A program made the translations under genes and the position numbers. The notes beneath the pieces are model-generated. The model was given only the letters and a program-made list of their open reading frames with translations, made no database searches and was not told the DNA's origin. From Brucella thiophenivorans (GTDB taxonomy: Bacteria > Pseudomonadota > Alphaproteobacteria > Rhizobiales > Rhizobiaceae), in contig NZ_NNRJ01000061.1 of the NCBI RefSeq assembly GCF_002252445.1, positions 62,001 through 126,000 of the forward strand: 64,000 nucleotides of DNA. Direction: 5' to 3'. Numbering within the stretch: the first letter of the stretch is position 1; each line of letters starts with the position of its first letter. Positions 52,433 to 60,331 of this stretch are shown one piece after another.

Positions 52433-53461
52433 GTGCAAAATCCGAGTAACTCTAATCTTCTCGAACTATACCGTACGATGCGGCGCATCCGTACCTTTGA
52501 AGAGCGCGTCGGCGAATTGTTCGTGCGCGGCCAGACAGCGGGTTCGATGCTTCATCTGTCGATTGGTGAAGAAGCCGCAGCCGCCGGTGTTTGCGCTGCC
52601 ATGCAGCCGCAGGACACGTTTACAACGCATCATCGTGGCCATGGTATTTTTCTGGCACGCGGCGCTGATCCGAAACAGATGATGGCGGAAATCGGTGGTA
52701 AGGAAACTGGCTATTGCCATGGCAAGGGTGGTTCCATGCACATTGCCGATATGGCGCTGGGTCATCTTGGGGCCAATGCGATTGTCGGCGGTGGTATTCC
52801 TTCGGTCGTGGGTGCAGGGCTATCCAGCAAGTACCTCAAGAAAAATTCTGTTTCGCTCGCATTCTTTGGCGACGGCGCTATGCAGCAGGGCATTTTGTAT
52901 GAAAGCATGAATATGGCGGCTCTCTGGGGCCTGCCGGTGGTGTTTGTCTGCATCAATAACCAGTATGGCATGGGAACGCGTGTGGATCAGGCGACGGCCA
53001 ATACGGCATTTGATCAGCGCGCACATGCTTTCGGCCTCAACGGCGCGATTGTCGATGGTATTGATGTGGAAGAAGTAAAAGCCACAGCGCAAGGGCTTAT
53101 CGACGATGCTCGTCTTGGAAAGCCCGGCTTCCTATCCGTAACGTGCTATCGTTTCTTCGGTCATGCCCGCATGGATAAGAGCCCGTACCGTGCGGAAGCG
53201 GAGGAAGCTGAAGGCCGCAAAAAAGACCCGGTGAAATTCACGCGTGACCGGCTGGTTTCAGAAGGTTTTGCGCAGGAAACAGAGCTTGAGGCAATGGATA
53301 GTGGCATCACCGCCGAAATGGATGCGACCATTGATTTCGCGGTCGAGTCCAAGGCGCCGCCACTCACTTCAATGTTCAAAGATGTCTATGCGGTCGGTGA
53401 GTCTGAACCAGAACCCCTCCGCACCCGTATTGATCGCGTACTTTCCAGGGATGAAGCATAA
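52433..53461 (+). CDS. Thiamine-dependent 2-oxoacid/acetoin dehydrogenase-type E1 alpha subunit
   Basis: 342 residues. ThDP-binding motif GDGAMQQGILYESMNMAALW ending in NNQ, phosphorylation-loop region YRFFGHARMDKSPYR, and an N-terminal FEERVGELF. Size and sequence are like AcoA and pyruvate dehydrogenase E1 alpha. GTG 52433 is chosen: GGAGG (52423-52427) lies five bases upstream, whereas ATG 52394 and 52361 have none. With E1 beta it would decarboxylate a 2-oxoacid or cleave an acyloin, passing the acyl group to the lipoyl arm of E2. Stop TAATG overlaps the E1 beta start. Confidence 0.85.
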   Translation: MQNPSNSNLLELYRTMRRIRTFEERVGELFVRGQTAGSMLHLSIGEEAAAAGVCAAMQPQDTFTTHHRGHGIFLARGADPKQMMAEIGGKETGYCHGKGGSMHIADMALGHLGANAIVGGGIPSVVGAGLSSKYLKKNSVSLAFFGDGAMQQGILYESMNMAALWGLPVVFVCINNQYGMGTRVDQATANTAFDQRAHAFGLNGAIVDGIDVEEVKATAQGLIDDARLGKPGFLSVTCYRFFGHARMDKSPYRAEAEEAEGRKKDPVKFTRDRLVSEGFAQETELEAMDSGITAEMDATIDFAVESKAPPLTSMFKDVYAVGESEPEPLRTRIDRVLSRDEA

Positions 53462-54435
53462 TGGTTGCCATGACTTACCGCGATGCGCTGCGTAAAGCGC
53501 TGGATGATGCCATGGCTGAAGATAACACCATTGTCGTTATAGGCGAAGAGGTTGGCCGTTATGGTGGAGCTTATGGTGTAACGAAAGACCTGATCGGCAA
53601 ATATGGCGCTGATCGGCTAATCGATACGCCGATTTCTGAGCCGGCAATCATTGGTGCGGCTGTCGGCGCTGCGATGACTGGTCTTCGTCCCGTTGCAGAG
53701 CTGATGTATATCGACTTTCTGGGCATGACCATGGATCAGCTTGCCAATCAGGCGGCAAAAATCCGTTACATGTTCGGCGGACAGATTGGCGTGCCAATGG
53801 TCCTACGTACGCAGGGCGGCACCGGACGTTCCGCAGGTGCACAGCATTCCCAGAGCTTAGAGGCGTGGATCATGCATACGCCGGGCTTGCGGCTTGTCAT
53901 GCCTGCTACCGTGCAGGATGCCTATCATCTGCTGCGCCAGAGCCTGACAAAACCTGATCCGGTGGTATTCATTGAGCACAAGGCGCTGTATACCCGCAAA
54001 GAAGAGGTTGACCTTGATGCTGAGCCGCTCGAATGGGGCAAGGCTGCGGTGCGTCGTACGGGCAAGGATCTGGTTATCGTTACCTATTCGCGCCAGCTTC
54101 ATTATGCGCTGGATGCTGCCGAAAAGCTGGCCGCGAAAGGCATTGAAGCGACTGTCATCGACCTTCGCACGCTTAACCCGCTCGACTTTGATACGATCCG
54201 CGAACATGTTGAACGTGTCGGCAAAGCGATGGTCGTATCTGAAGGTGTAATGACTGCTGGTGTTGCGGCCGAGCTTTCGGCACGTATTACGGAAGAATGC
54301 TTCGACTATCTGGAGCAACCTGTCGTGCGTGTTGCGGGCGAGGATATCCCGATTTCTGTTTCGCAGGATCTGGAAGCCGGAAGTGTACCGACAGCAGACC
54401 TTATTCGGTCGGTCGCGGAGAGAATGCTGTCATGA
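53461..54435 (+). CDS. Thiamine-dependent dehydrogenase-type E1 beta subunit
   Basis: 324 residues, transketolase pyrimidine-binding plus C-terminal domains. The cofactor-activating Glu is in VIGEEVGRYGGAYGVTKDL; RLIDTPISEPAIIGAAVGAA and RTQGGTGRSAGAQHSQSLEA are family-standard. Forms an alpha2beta2 tetramer with the preceding gene product. AcoB and PdhB proteins are both this size; the hydrolase-type E2 that follows makes an Aco-type complex more likely. Confidence 0.86.
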   Translation: MVAMTYRDALRKALDDAMAEDNTIVVIGEEVGRYGGAYGVTKDLIGKYGADRLIDTPISEPAIIGAAVGAAMTGLRPVAELMYIDFLGMTMDQLANQAAKIRYMFGGQIGVPMVLRTQGGTGRSAGAQHSQSLEAWIMHTPGLRLVMPATVQDAYHLLRQSLTKPDPVVFIEHKALYTRKEEVDLDAEPLEWGKAAVRRTGKDLVIVTYSRQLHYALDAAEKLAAKGIEATVIDLRTLNPLDFDTIREHVERVGKAMVVSEGVMTAGVAAELSARITEECFDYLEQPVVRVAGEDIPISVSQDLEAGSVPTADLIRSVAERMLS

Positions 54436-56036
54436 CAGAGCGAATTCTCAAAATGCCGCGCCTTGGCGAAACGATGGAGGAGGGCAAGATTGTCGGCTTC
54501 CTCATCAATCCGGGCGACAGTTTCAGGCGCGGTGATTCAATCATTGAGATTGAAACCGATAAGACGGTTGCCGAGTTTCCCGCGCTTGGCGATGGCACTC
54601 TGAATGAGTGGATTGGATCCATTGGGGATCATGTTGTGGTTGGTGCGCCATTGGCGCGCATCGATATAGGCAATGGTCCTGACTGGACGGAGGACGGTAG
54701 CGAGAGCAGCTCTTCTCCGAAAGAACCGGTTGCACCAGCCCCCGCGAATGCACCCGGTTCACAGAATAATCAGGTCGTGACCGACCTTGATATGCCGCGT
54801 CTCGGTGAAACGATGGAAGAGGGGCGTATCGTCCGCTGGTTGAAAGCTGCGGGAGACGGTTTTGAACGCGGCGAAGCCATTCTTGAGATTGAAACAGACA
54901 AGACGGTTGCCGAGTTCCCGGCCCTTGTCAGTGGTAAGCTTCTCGAGGTTCTACGTGCTGAAGGCGACATGGTAAGCGTTGGCGATGCTATTGCCCGCGT
55001 TGAAGTGGCAGCGAATTCAATCACACAAAAGATCGAAGTCGAAATGCCAGCGGAAACTGCTAAGGAGCCCACAGCTGTGCGCTCTGCAAAGACATTGAGC
55101 CATGATCAACGTACGCGTGCGACCCCGCTTGCACGCAGGCTTGCGCGGCAGAAGGGCATAGACATCAACACGCTTTCAGGTTCGGGTCGCCGTGGTCGTG
55201 TGGAGAAAGAAGATATTCTTGCTGCGTCGGGCAATTCGGCAGCAAGTGCTGATGTGAATTTTGTTCAACTTGCAGATGGTCGTGTTGCTTATACGGATAT
55301 CGGTCCTGAAAACGCACGGGTTTTCGTGCTGTTGCATGGCTTTTCTGGTGACCGGACAACATGGAGCAATGTTGCATCCGGATTGCGCAGGGCAGGCTTC
55401 CGGGTGGTTGCGCCTGATTTTCCGGCGCATGGATTGACGACGATCAATGCGGCAAATTCAGACCAGTTAAGCGCGTTTCTCCCTGCCTTCTTAGATGCGC
55501 TATCGATTGATAAAGTAGATGTGGTTGCACATTCTCTTGGTGCGGTCGCTGCGAGCGTGTTTGCTCTTGATCATTCTGATCGTGTTAAAACGCTTACACT
55601 TATAGCTCCGGCAGGTCTTGGTTCTGAGATCGACGCAGGATTTATCTCTGGCATGGCGCAGGCAACGACAGCTGGCGAGATAACGCATCTTCTGCGTCGC
55701 ATTTCGGCAAAGCCAGTGGAGCTTTCACCTGCGCTGGCGGCAGAGTTTGCCGCAACGATGGCTAAGGGACGACTGAAAGAACTGGCGGACGCGGTAGTCG
55801 GATCGTCAGTGCAGCGCACGGACATTATTTCATCGCTGGAAAAGCTTTCGCGTTCAATGCCTGTCCGCGTCCTGTTCGGCCTTCAGGATCGCATTATTCC
55901 ATGGCAACAAGTGACCTCGTTGCCACCATCAATCGGCGTTCACTTTCTGGCCCAGTCCGGACATATGCCGCAATGGGATCAGGCGAAGGAAGTGATTGAT
56001 CTTGTTGTGAATTTTGCGGGAGGTCCCAATGACTGA
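54432..56036 (+). CDS. E2-like protein: two lipoyl domains, E1-binding domain and alpha/beta hydrolase (AcoC-like)
   Basis: 534 residues. Lipoyl domain 1 (about 3-78; lysine K44 in IETDKTVAEFP), lipoyl domain 2 (about 116-192; K157 in the same motif), peripheral-subunit-binding domain near 226-258 (RATPLARRLARQKGI), then an alpha/beta hydrolase (about 280-530) with nucleophile S368 in VAHSLGA, acid in GLQDRIIP and His in SGHMPQWD. The normal E2 acyltransferase domain is absent, as in AcoC, where the hydrolase replaces it; the second lipoyl domain and binding domain are more than AcoC usually has. Starts by ATGA overlap with E1 beta. Confidence 0.85.
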   Translation: MTERILKMPRLGETMEEGKIVGFLINPGDSFRRGDSIIEIETDKTVAEFPALGDGTLNEWIGSIGDHVVVGAPLARIDIGNGPDWTEDGSESSSSPKEPVAPAPANAPGSQNNQVVTDLDMPRLGETMEEGRIVRWLKAAGDGFERGEAILEIETDKTVAEFPALVSGKLLEVLRAEGDMVSVGDAIARVEVAANSITQKIEVEMPAETAKEPTAVRSAKTLSHDQRTRATPLARRLARQKGIDINTLSGSGRRGRVEKEDILAASGNSAASADVNFVQLADGRVAYTDIGPENARVFVLLHGFSGDRTTWSNVASGLRRAGFRVVAPDFPAHGLTTINAANSDQLSAFLPAFLDALSIDKVDVVAHSLGAVAASVFALDHSDRVKTLTLIAPAGLGSEIDAGFISGMAQATTAGEITHLLRRISAKPVELSPALAAEFAATMAKGRLKELADAVVGSSVQRTDIISSLEKLSRSMPVRVLFGLQDRIIPWQQVTSLPPSIGVHFLAQSGHMPQWDQAKEVIDLVVNFAGGPND

Positions 56037-56364
56037 TGTAAAATTACGTCTTAAGGAAGCCCAGTCGCGACTAGGTACTTTTGCAAAAGCTTCGCCCGAA
56101 CTCATGTCCGGTTTTGCCAAGGTCAGCAAAACTGCAACGGCTGCGGGGACATTTTCTTCTGCACAGCGCGAGTTGATTGCGGTCAGTATCGCTGTTGGTA
56201 AAGGCTGCGAAGATTGCATTCTGTATCATGTGGACGCTGCCATTCGTCATGGTGCCACTGAAAAGGAGTTGGTCGAAGCGCTTGAAATTGCTGTCGAAAT
56301 GGGTGGCGGTCCGGCTGTGGTTTATGCGGGAAAAGCACTAGAGGCATTTCGCGGATTAATTTGA
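56029..56364 (+). CDS. Carboxymuconolactone decarboxylase family protein, AhpD-like
   Basis: 111 residues. The AhpD redox motif is complete: C60-E-D-C63 followed by H67 (GKGCEDCILYH), on a CMD helical bundle. GGGAGG lies five bases before ATG 56029, which overlaps the E2 stop by eight bases. AhpD proteins of mycobacteria are reduced by dihydrolipoyl groups of E2 and E3. No E3 gene is present here, so a role in handling lipoyl electrons is an attractive inference; a decarboxylase or peroxidase role is possible too. Confidence 0.83.
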   Translation: MTDVKLRLKEAQSRLGTFAKASPELMSGFAKVSKTATAAGTFSSAQRELIAVSIAVGKGCEDCILYHVDAAIRHGATEKELVEALEIAVEMGGGPAVVYAGKALEAFRGLI

Positions 56365-56431
56365 ACCAACGCACGGTGATGCATTTCGAGGACTGGAGGC
56401 GTCTTCGGAATGGCATTTTGGGAGGACTTGA

Positions 56432-57925
56432 ATGGCTTATTTTCTGACCGCCGATGGAGGCACGGAAAGTATCCGCGCGCGGGTCTATGATCTTTCCGGA
56501 ACATGTCTGGCAAGTTCTGCGGTGCCCTATGAAACGAAGTTTTCAATTGGTGCGCGTGCTGAGCAAAACCCTGAAGATTGGTGGTCTTCCTTCGTTCAGG
56601 CTGCACGCAAAACCATATCAGAATCTGCAATCGATCCTGCCGCAATTGAGGCTATCACGCTTGCAACAACCAGTTGCACCGTGGTGGCTCTTGATGCGGA
56701 TGGCAAACCACTGCGCCCATCAATCATCTGGATGGATGTACGGGCAAGTTCAGAAGCGGATGCCGTCCTTGCTACGGGCGATAATGCGCTTTTGGCGAAT
56801 GGAGGCGGACATGGCCCGGTTTCGGCAGAGTGGATGATCCCCAAGGCATTGTGGATTGCACGCAATGAGCCTGAAATCTTCGAGAAGGCAGAAACCATCT
56901 GCGAATATCAGGATTTCATGACGCTGCGTTTAACCGGCGAAAAGGCTGCGAGCCTCAATAATGTTTCCCTTCGCTGGCATTATTCTACAGATCGTGGAGG
57001 TGTTCCGACGACGCTTCTGGAGAAACTGGGCCTTGAAGCGCTGTTGCAAAAATGGCCCTCCCGCGTGGTGGCACCCGGCGAAGTAATCGGTACGCTTTGC
57101 GCATCAGCTTCTTCTGAACTTGGTCTTAGCCCGACAGTAAAGGTGGTGCAGGGTGGGGCGGATGCATTGATCGGCATGATTGGTCTTGGCGTTGCCAAGC
57201 CAGGGCAACTTGCTTTGATAACCGGCTCTTCGCATTTGCAATTTGGTGTTTCAGACAAGCCTTTGCATGCGCCCGGCATATGGGGAAGCTATCCCGACGT
57301 GGTCTATCCGAAACGTTATATCATTGAAGGCGGCCAGACATCGACAGGTTCGATAATTGCCTGGCTGGGCCGCATGATGAATGGCACTATGGATATGGAA
57401 GAACTCAACCGCAAGGCGGCAGCGCTTGAGCCCGGTGCAGATGGGCTTCTGGTGCAAGATCACTTTCAGGGCAATCGCACGCCTTATACCGACCCGCTGT
57501 CGCGTGGAGCAATTGTTGGCCTCACGCTCGCACATGAACCACACCATATTTTTCGTGCGATCATGGAGGGTATCAGTTTCGGTACACGCGCTATTCTCGA
57601 TGCCATGGCGGACGCTGGTTATCGTGGGCAGGAGATTACTGTCGGTGGTGGCGCGAGTGCTTCGCCGCTCTGGCTGCAAATTCATGCTGATACTGCTGGG
57701 TTACCCGTCTGTGTGCCACAGTCGCGAGATGCGCCATCGGTAGGAGCAGCCGTTCTTGCTGCCCAGGGTGCTGGTCATTTTGCAACTATTGATGATGGTA
57801 TTGCAGCCATGGTCAAGCCCGGCACACGCATTGAGCCACGCCCGCGCGAAACGGCCATCTATAATGAGATTTATCTGCAATATCGCGCGCTCTATCCAGC
57901 TTTGAAATCGGTTCGTGGAACGTGA
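56432..57925 (+). CDS. FGGY family carbohydrate kinase
   Basis: 497 residues. N-terminal phosphate loop begins LTADGGTESIRARVYDLSG; other blocks include IIWMDVRASSEAD, the GGADALIGMIGLGVAKPGQL segment and a C-terminal GGGASASPLWLQIHADTAG (family signature 2). Members phosphorylate xylulose, ribulose, erythritol, glycerol or AI-2. GGGAGGA precedes the ATG. With a SorC regulator and sugar ABC importer it probably makes the phosphorylated inducer and pathway intermediate; the sugar cannot be fixed from sequence. Confidence 0.82.
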   Translation: MAYFLTADGGTESIRARVYDLSGTCLASSAVPYETKFSIGARAEQNPEDWWSSFVQAARKTISESAIDPAAIEAITLATTSCTVVALDADGKPLRPSIIWMDVRASSEADAVLATGDNALLANGGGHGPVSAEWMIPKALWIARNEPEIFEKAETICEYQDFMTLRLTGEKAASLNNVSLRWHYSTDRGGVPTTLLEKLGLEALLQKWPSRVVAPGEVIGTLCASASSELGLSPTVKVVQGGADALIGMIGLGVAKPGQLALITGSSHLQFGVSDKPLHAPGIWGSYPDVVYPKRYIIEGGQTSTGSIIAWLGRMMNGTMDMEELNRKAAALEPGADGLLVQDHFQGNRTPYTDPLSRGAIVGLTLAHEPHHIFRAIMEGISFGTRAILDAMADAGYRGQEITVGGGASASPLWLQIHADTAGLPVCVPQSRDAPSVGAAVLAAQGAGHFATIDDGIAAMVKPGTRIEPRPRETAIYNEIYLQYRALYPALKSVRGT

Positions 57926-57932
57926 GATAGTC

Positions 57933-58703
57933 ATGATGAAAGACTTCCAACTGACAGGTAAAAGCGCTGTCATTACCGGCGGTGCGAAAGGCATCGGACG
58001 CGCAATTGCTGAGCTTTTTGTCGAGGCGGGTGCCAATGTTATCATCACCGACCGCGATGAAGCCGCTGGCAAGGCGACCGTTGCCGAACTCAATGTGCTG
58101 CGTGTTTCGTCTGCGCGACTATACGTGCTCGACGTAACGGATAAGAATGCTGCTGAGCGAGTTGCAGAGGCAATTTCCAATGAAATTGGCGTGCCGGATA
58201 TTTTGATCAACAATGCTGGTATTGTCAAAAATGCTGCCGCAAGCGATGTCACCGAAGACGATTGGCGGGCCGTTATCGATGTCAATTTAAATGGTGTTTT
58301 CTATTGTGCGCAAGCATTTGGAAAGCAAATGGCTGCTGCTGGTCGTGGCTCAATCGTCAATATCTCATCGATGTGCGGTGAGATTGTTGTCTATCCGCAG
58401 CCGCAGGTAGCCTACAATGCCGCAAAAGCTGGTGTTAATCTCGTGACTAAATCGCTGGCTGTTGAATGGGCAAAACGGGGCGTGCGCGTAAACGCGGTCG
58501 CACCTGGCTACACCGCAACGGAATTAACGCTTGCAGGTCGAAGCAATGATGAATGGTTTTCGATGTGGCTGGCGATGACACCACAGGGACGACTGGGGGA
58601 ACCACGTGAGATCGCCAATGCTGTTCTTTTTCTTGCATCCGACGCCGCAAGCTTTGTCACCGGCACAGTGCTGAATGTTGATGGGGGCTATACCGCCCTT
58701 TGA
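57933..58703 (+). CDS. Short-chain dehydrogenase/reductase (SDR) 1
   Basis: 256 residues. Classical SDR: cofactor loop TGGAKGIG, NNAG, catalytic YNAAK with upstream Ser in NISSMCG, and VDGG at the C-terminus. Asp after the second strand (TDRDE) favours NAD. ATG 57933 (or 57936) lies seven bases past the kinase stop. Probably oxidises a polyol or sugar hydroxyl in the same pathway. Confidence 0.83.
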   Translation: MMKDFQLTGKSAVITGGAKGIGRAIAELFVEAGANVIITDRDEAAGKATVAELNVLRVSSARLYVLDVTDKNAAERVAEAISNEIGVPDILINNAGIVKNAAASDVTEDDWRAVIDVNLNGVFYCAQAFGKQMAAAGRGSIVNISSMCGEIVVYPQPQVAYNAAKAGVNLVTKSLAVEWAKRGVRVNAVAPGYTATELTLAGRSNDEWFSMWLAMTPQGRLGEPREIANAVLFLASDAASFVTGTVLNVDGGYTAL

Positions 58704-58718
58704 TTTCTGGAGGATAAA

Positions 58719-59474
58719 ATGACTGAACATGCAAAGACAGCGCTGGTAACAGGTGCGAGCCGTGGCATCGGACGTGCCATTGCTATCGGCATGGCCAAGC
58801 GCGGATTTGACGTTGCTATCAACGATATTGAACGCCAGAAAGAAGCTTTGGAAGAGGTTGCAAAGGAAATCGAAGCGGTCGGTCGCCGTGCCTTGCCTGT
58901 TTTTGCCGATGTCAGTAGCAAAACCGATGTCGAAGCTATGGTGCAGAAAACCATGCATACGTTTGGCAGGATTGATGCTGTCGTCAACAATGCGGGCATT
59001 CTGATTGCCAGCGATGTTGAGCGTCTTAAGGAAGAGCATTGGGATAGCGTGCTTGATGTAAACGCTAAAGGTACATTTCTGGTCATTCAGGCTGTTTTAC
59101 CTCACATGAAAAAGCAGAAATACGGTCGCATCGTGAATATAGCATCCATTGGCGGCAAGCATGGTGCACCGGAGCAGGCACATTATTCAGCCTCGAAGGC
59201 TGCAGTAATGGGCTTCACACGTGTCTTAGCACAGGAGGTTGGCACTTTCGGTATCACCGCCAATTGTGTCTGCCCGGGAATCATTCTGACTGATATGGGC
59301 CGTGTGAATCTCGATGATCGGATTGTTCGTGAGGCATGGCAGGAAAAGACTGCGCTGCGTCGGATTGGAGACCCTGAGGACGTTGTAGGGCCAGTGGCAT
59401 TTCTAGCCTCAGACGACGCTGCTTTTGTGACCGGTCAAAGCCTCAATGTCGATGGCGGTATCGTTTTAAGCTAG
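58719..59474 (+). CDS. Short-chain dehydrogenase/reductase (SDR) 2
   Basis: 251 residues, classical SDR with TGASRGIG, NNAG, Ser in NIASIGG, YSASK and VDGG. The acidic residue after strand 2 (INDIE) again suggests NAD. TGGAGG lies upstream of the ATG, 15 bp after SDR 1. Two different SDRs in one operon suggest two successive alcohol oxidations or epimerisation through a keto intermediate. Last gene of the operon; a dispersed repeat follows. Confidence 0.83.
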   Translation: MTEHAKTALVTGASRGIGRAIAIGMAKRGFDVAINDIERQKEALEEVAKEIEAVGRRALPVFADVSSKTDVEAMVQKTMHTFGRIDAVVNNAGILIASDVERLKEEHWDSVLDVNAKGTFLVIQAVLPHMKKQKYGRIVNIASIGGKHGAPEQAHYSASKAAVMGFTRVLAQEVGTFGITANCVCPGIILTDMGRVNLDDRIVREAWQEKTALRRIGDPEDVVGPVAFLASDDAAFVTGQSLNVDGGIVLS

Positions 59475-59528
59475 GTTTTCTTCTTAAAACATACCCAATA
59501 TTTTCTTTGAAAGTATCTATGGCAAAAC

Positions 59529-59633
59529 TAGAGCGTTTCCCATTTTGATTGGATATAGAGAACCGCTCTAAGTATCTGTTTTGTTGCATTATCCGGCGTG
59601 AAACCGCTACGAAGTTTTGCTGGAAATTCTCTA
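59529..59633 (+). repeat. Dispersed ~105-bp palindromic intergenic repeat, copy 2
   Basis: Reads AGAGCG...ATTTTGATTGG...GCTCTAAGTAT...GCATTATCC...AACCGCTACG...TTTTGCTGGAAAT...CTCTA and matches the reverse complement of 11574-11677. It sits between convergent SDR 2 and lrp genes, and its right end supplies the TAG stop codon of lrp. Confidence 0.7.
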
Positions 59634-60083
59634 TACGCTGCTTAGCAGAATGCTGGTTTCGCTATTCGTTACGCCTTCGATTGTTCGCACTTCACGTAAG
59701 ACACGGTCAAACTCGTGAAGACTTTCTGCATGTATCACTGCTACCAAATCCCATGATCCATTTGTGGTATGAAGCGTGCGTATCTGTGGCAGTCCGCGTA
59801 AGAGTTTTATGACCTTTGTAGTCGAACGGCCTTGCACCTCAATCAGCATGATCGCGTGCACAACACCATCATCATAATCTTGTCGCACCCGGATGGTGAA
59901 GCCCAGTGCTGCACCTGTTTCGAGCAGCCGGTCGAGGCGTGCCTGAACGGTCCCGCGTGAAACACCCATAATTGTTGCCAGTTTTGAGAGCGGCGCACGA
60001 CCATCCTCTCTTAAAATAGCAATGAGCTTATGATCCAGTTCATCAAAAATATGCATAGCATTATTTACATTTTGACTGTGCAA
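59631..60083 (-). CDS. Lrp/AsnC family transcriptional regulator
   Basis: 150 residues: helix-turn-helix (LIAILREDGRAPLSKLATIM, SRGTVQARLDRLLETG) and RAM domain ending in SETSILLSS. Divergent from ctlX; Lrp-type proteins often control adjacent amino acid catabolic genes, so it probably regulates ctlX, ddaH and the transporter in response to arginine-related compounds. The stop codon lies inside the end of a dispersed repeat, so the C-terminus may have been reset by it; length is normal. Confidence 0.85.
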   Translation of the reverse strand: MHSQNVNNAMHIFDELDHKLIAILREDGRAPLSKLATIMGVSRGTVQARLDRLLETGAALGFTIRVRQDYDDGVVHAIMLIEVQGRSTTKVIKLLRGLPQIRTLHTTNGSWDLVAVIHAESLHEFDRVLREVRTIEGVTNSETSILLSSV

Positions 60084-60331
60084 ATTGCTAGAACTTTTAC
60101 ATTTGACCCAGCAGTTTTACAATTTTAACTGACTTTATGCTCTCTTAATCTGCCTCTTAGAGTTCTGGTGGAGGAGCGTGTTACGATGTTGAGAGAGCGG
60201 GAGAAAAGTCCGATCAGACTGCAGAGTATTGCGCCGACATTTTTTTCCATCGGCAAAGCAAAACGTACTCTAAACCTTTGTTTTTACGCATGTCTTTCAC
60301 GATATGCTTCAGCAGTGAGCACCGTCTGAGA
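60084..60331 (+). promoter_or_regulatory. Divergent lrp/ctlX region
   Basis: 248 bp. The lrp-proximal 70 bp are A/T-rich with several TTTTAC/TTTGAC motifs (about 60068-60130) suited to Lrp binding; TTGACC (about 60107-60112) with TAACTG 17 bp further is a possible promoter towards ctlX. The rest is occupied by a 47-codon ORF. Confidence 0.4.
60186..60329 (+). CDS. Possible upstream ORF/leader peptide before ctlX (47 codons)
   Basis: ATG 60186 has GGAGGAG about nine bases upstream, one of the better ribosome-binding sites in the window. The frame runs uninterrupted to TGA 60327-60329, three bases before the ctlX ATG. The product begins MLREREKSPIRLQSIAP and is rich in Arg, Ser and Cys; I recognise no family. 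It could be a leader peptide that couples or attenuates ctlX translation; chance is not excluded. Confidence 0.4.
   Translation: MLREREKSPIRLQSIAPTFFSIGKAKRTLNLCFYACLSRYASAVSTV

Noticed and set aside
54297..54431. Longer E2 starting inside the E1 beta gene
   Set aside because: The extra 45 residues are out-of-frame E1 beta sequence rich in Cys and Arg; the lipoyl domain begins right after ATG 54432, which overlaps the E1 beta stop.
52433..56036. Housekeeping pyruvate dehydrogenase complex
   Set aside because: The E2 lacks the CoA acyltransferase domain and has an alpha/beta hydrolase, E3 is absent, and the genes are embedded in a sugar-uptake operon.
47473..59474. AI-2 (Lsr) uptake system, because SorC regulator, sugar ABC and FGGY kinase occur together
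   Set aside because: Only one permease is present, LsrF and LsrG are missing, and an Aco-like complex plus two SDRs are cotranscribed; the binding protein has no LsrB block I recognise.
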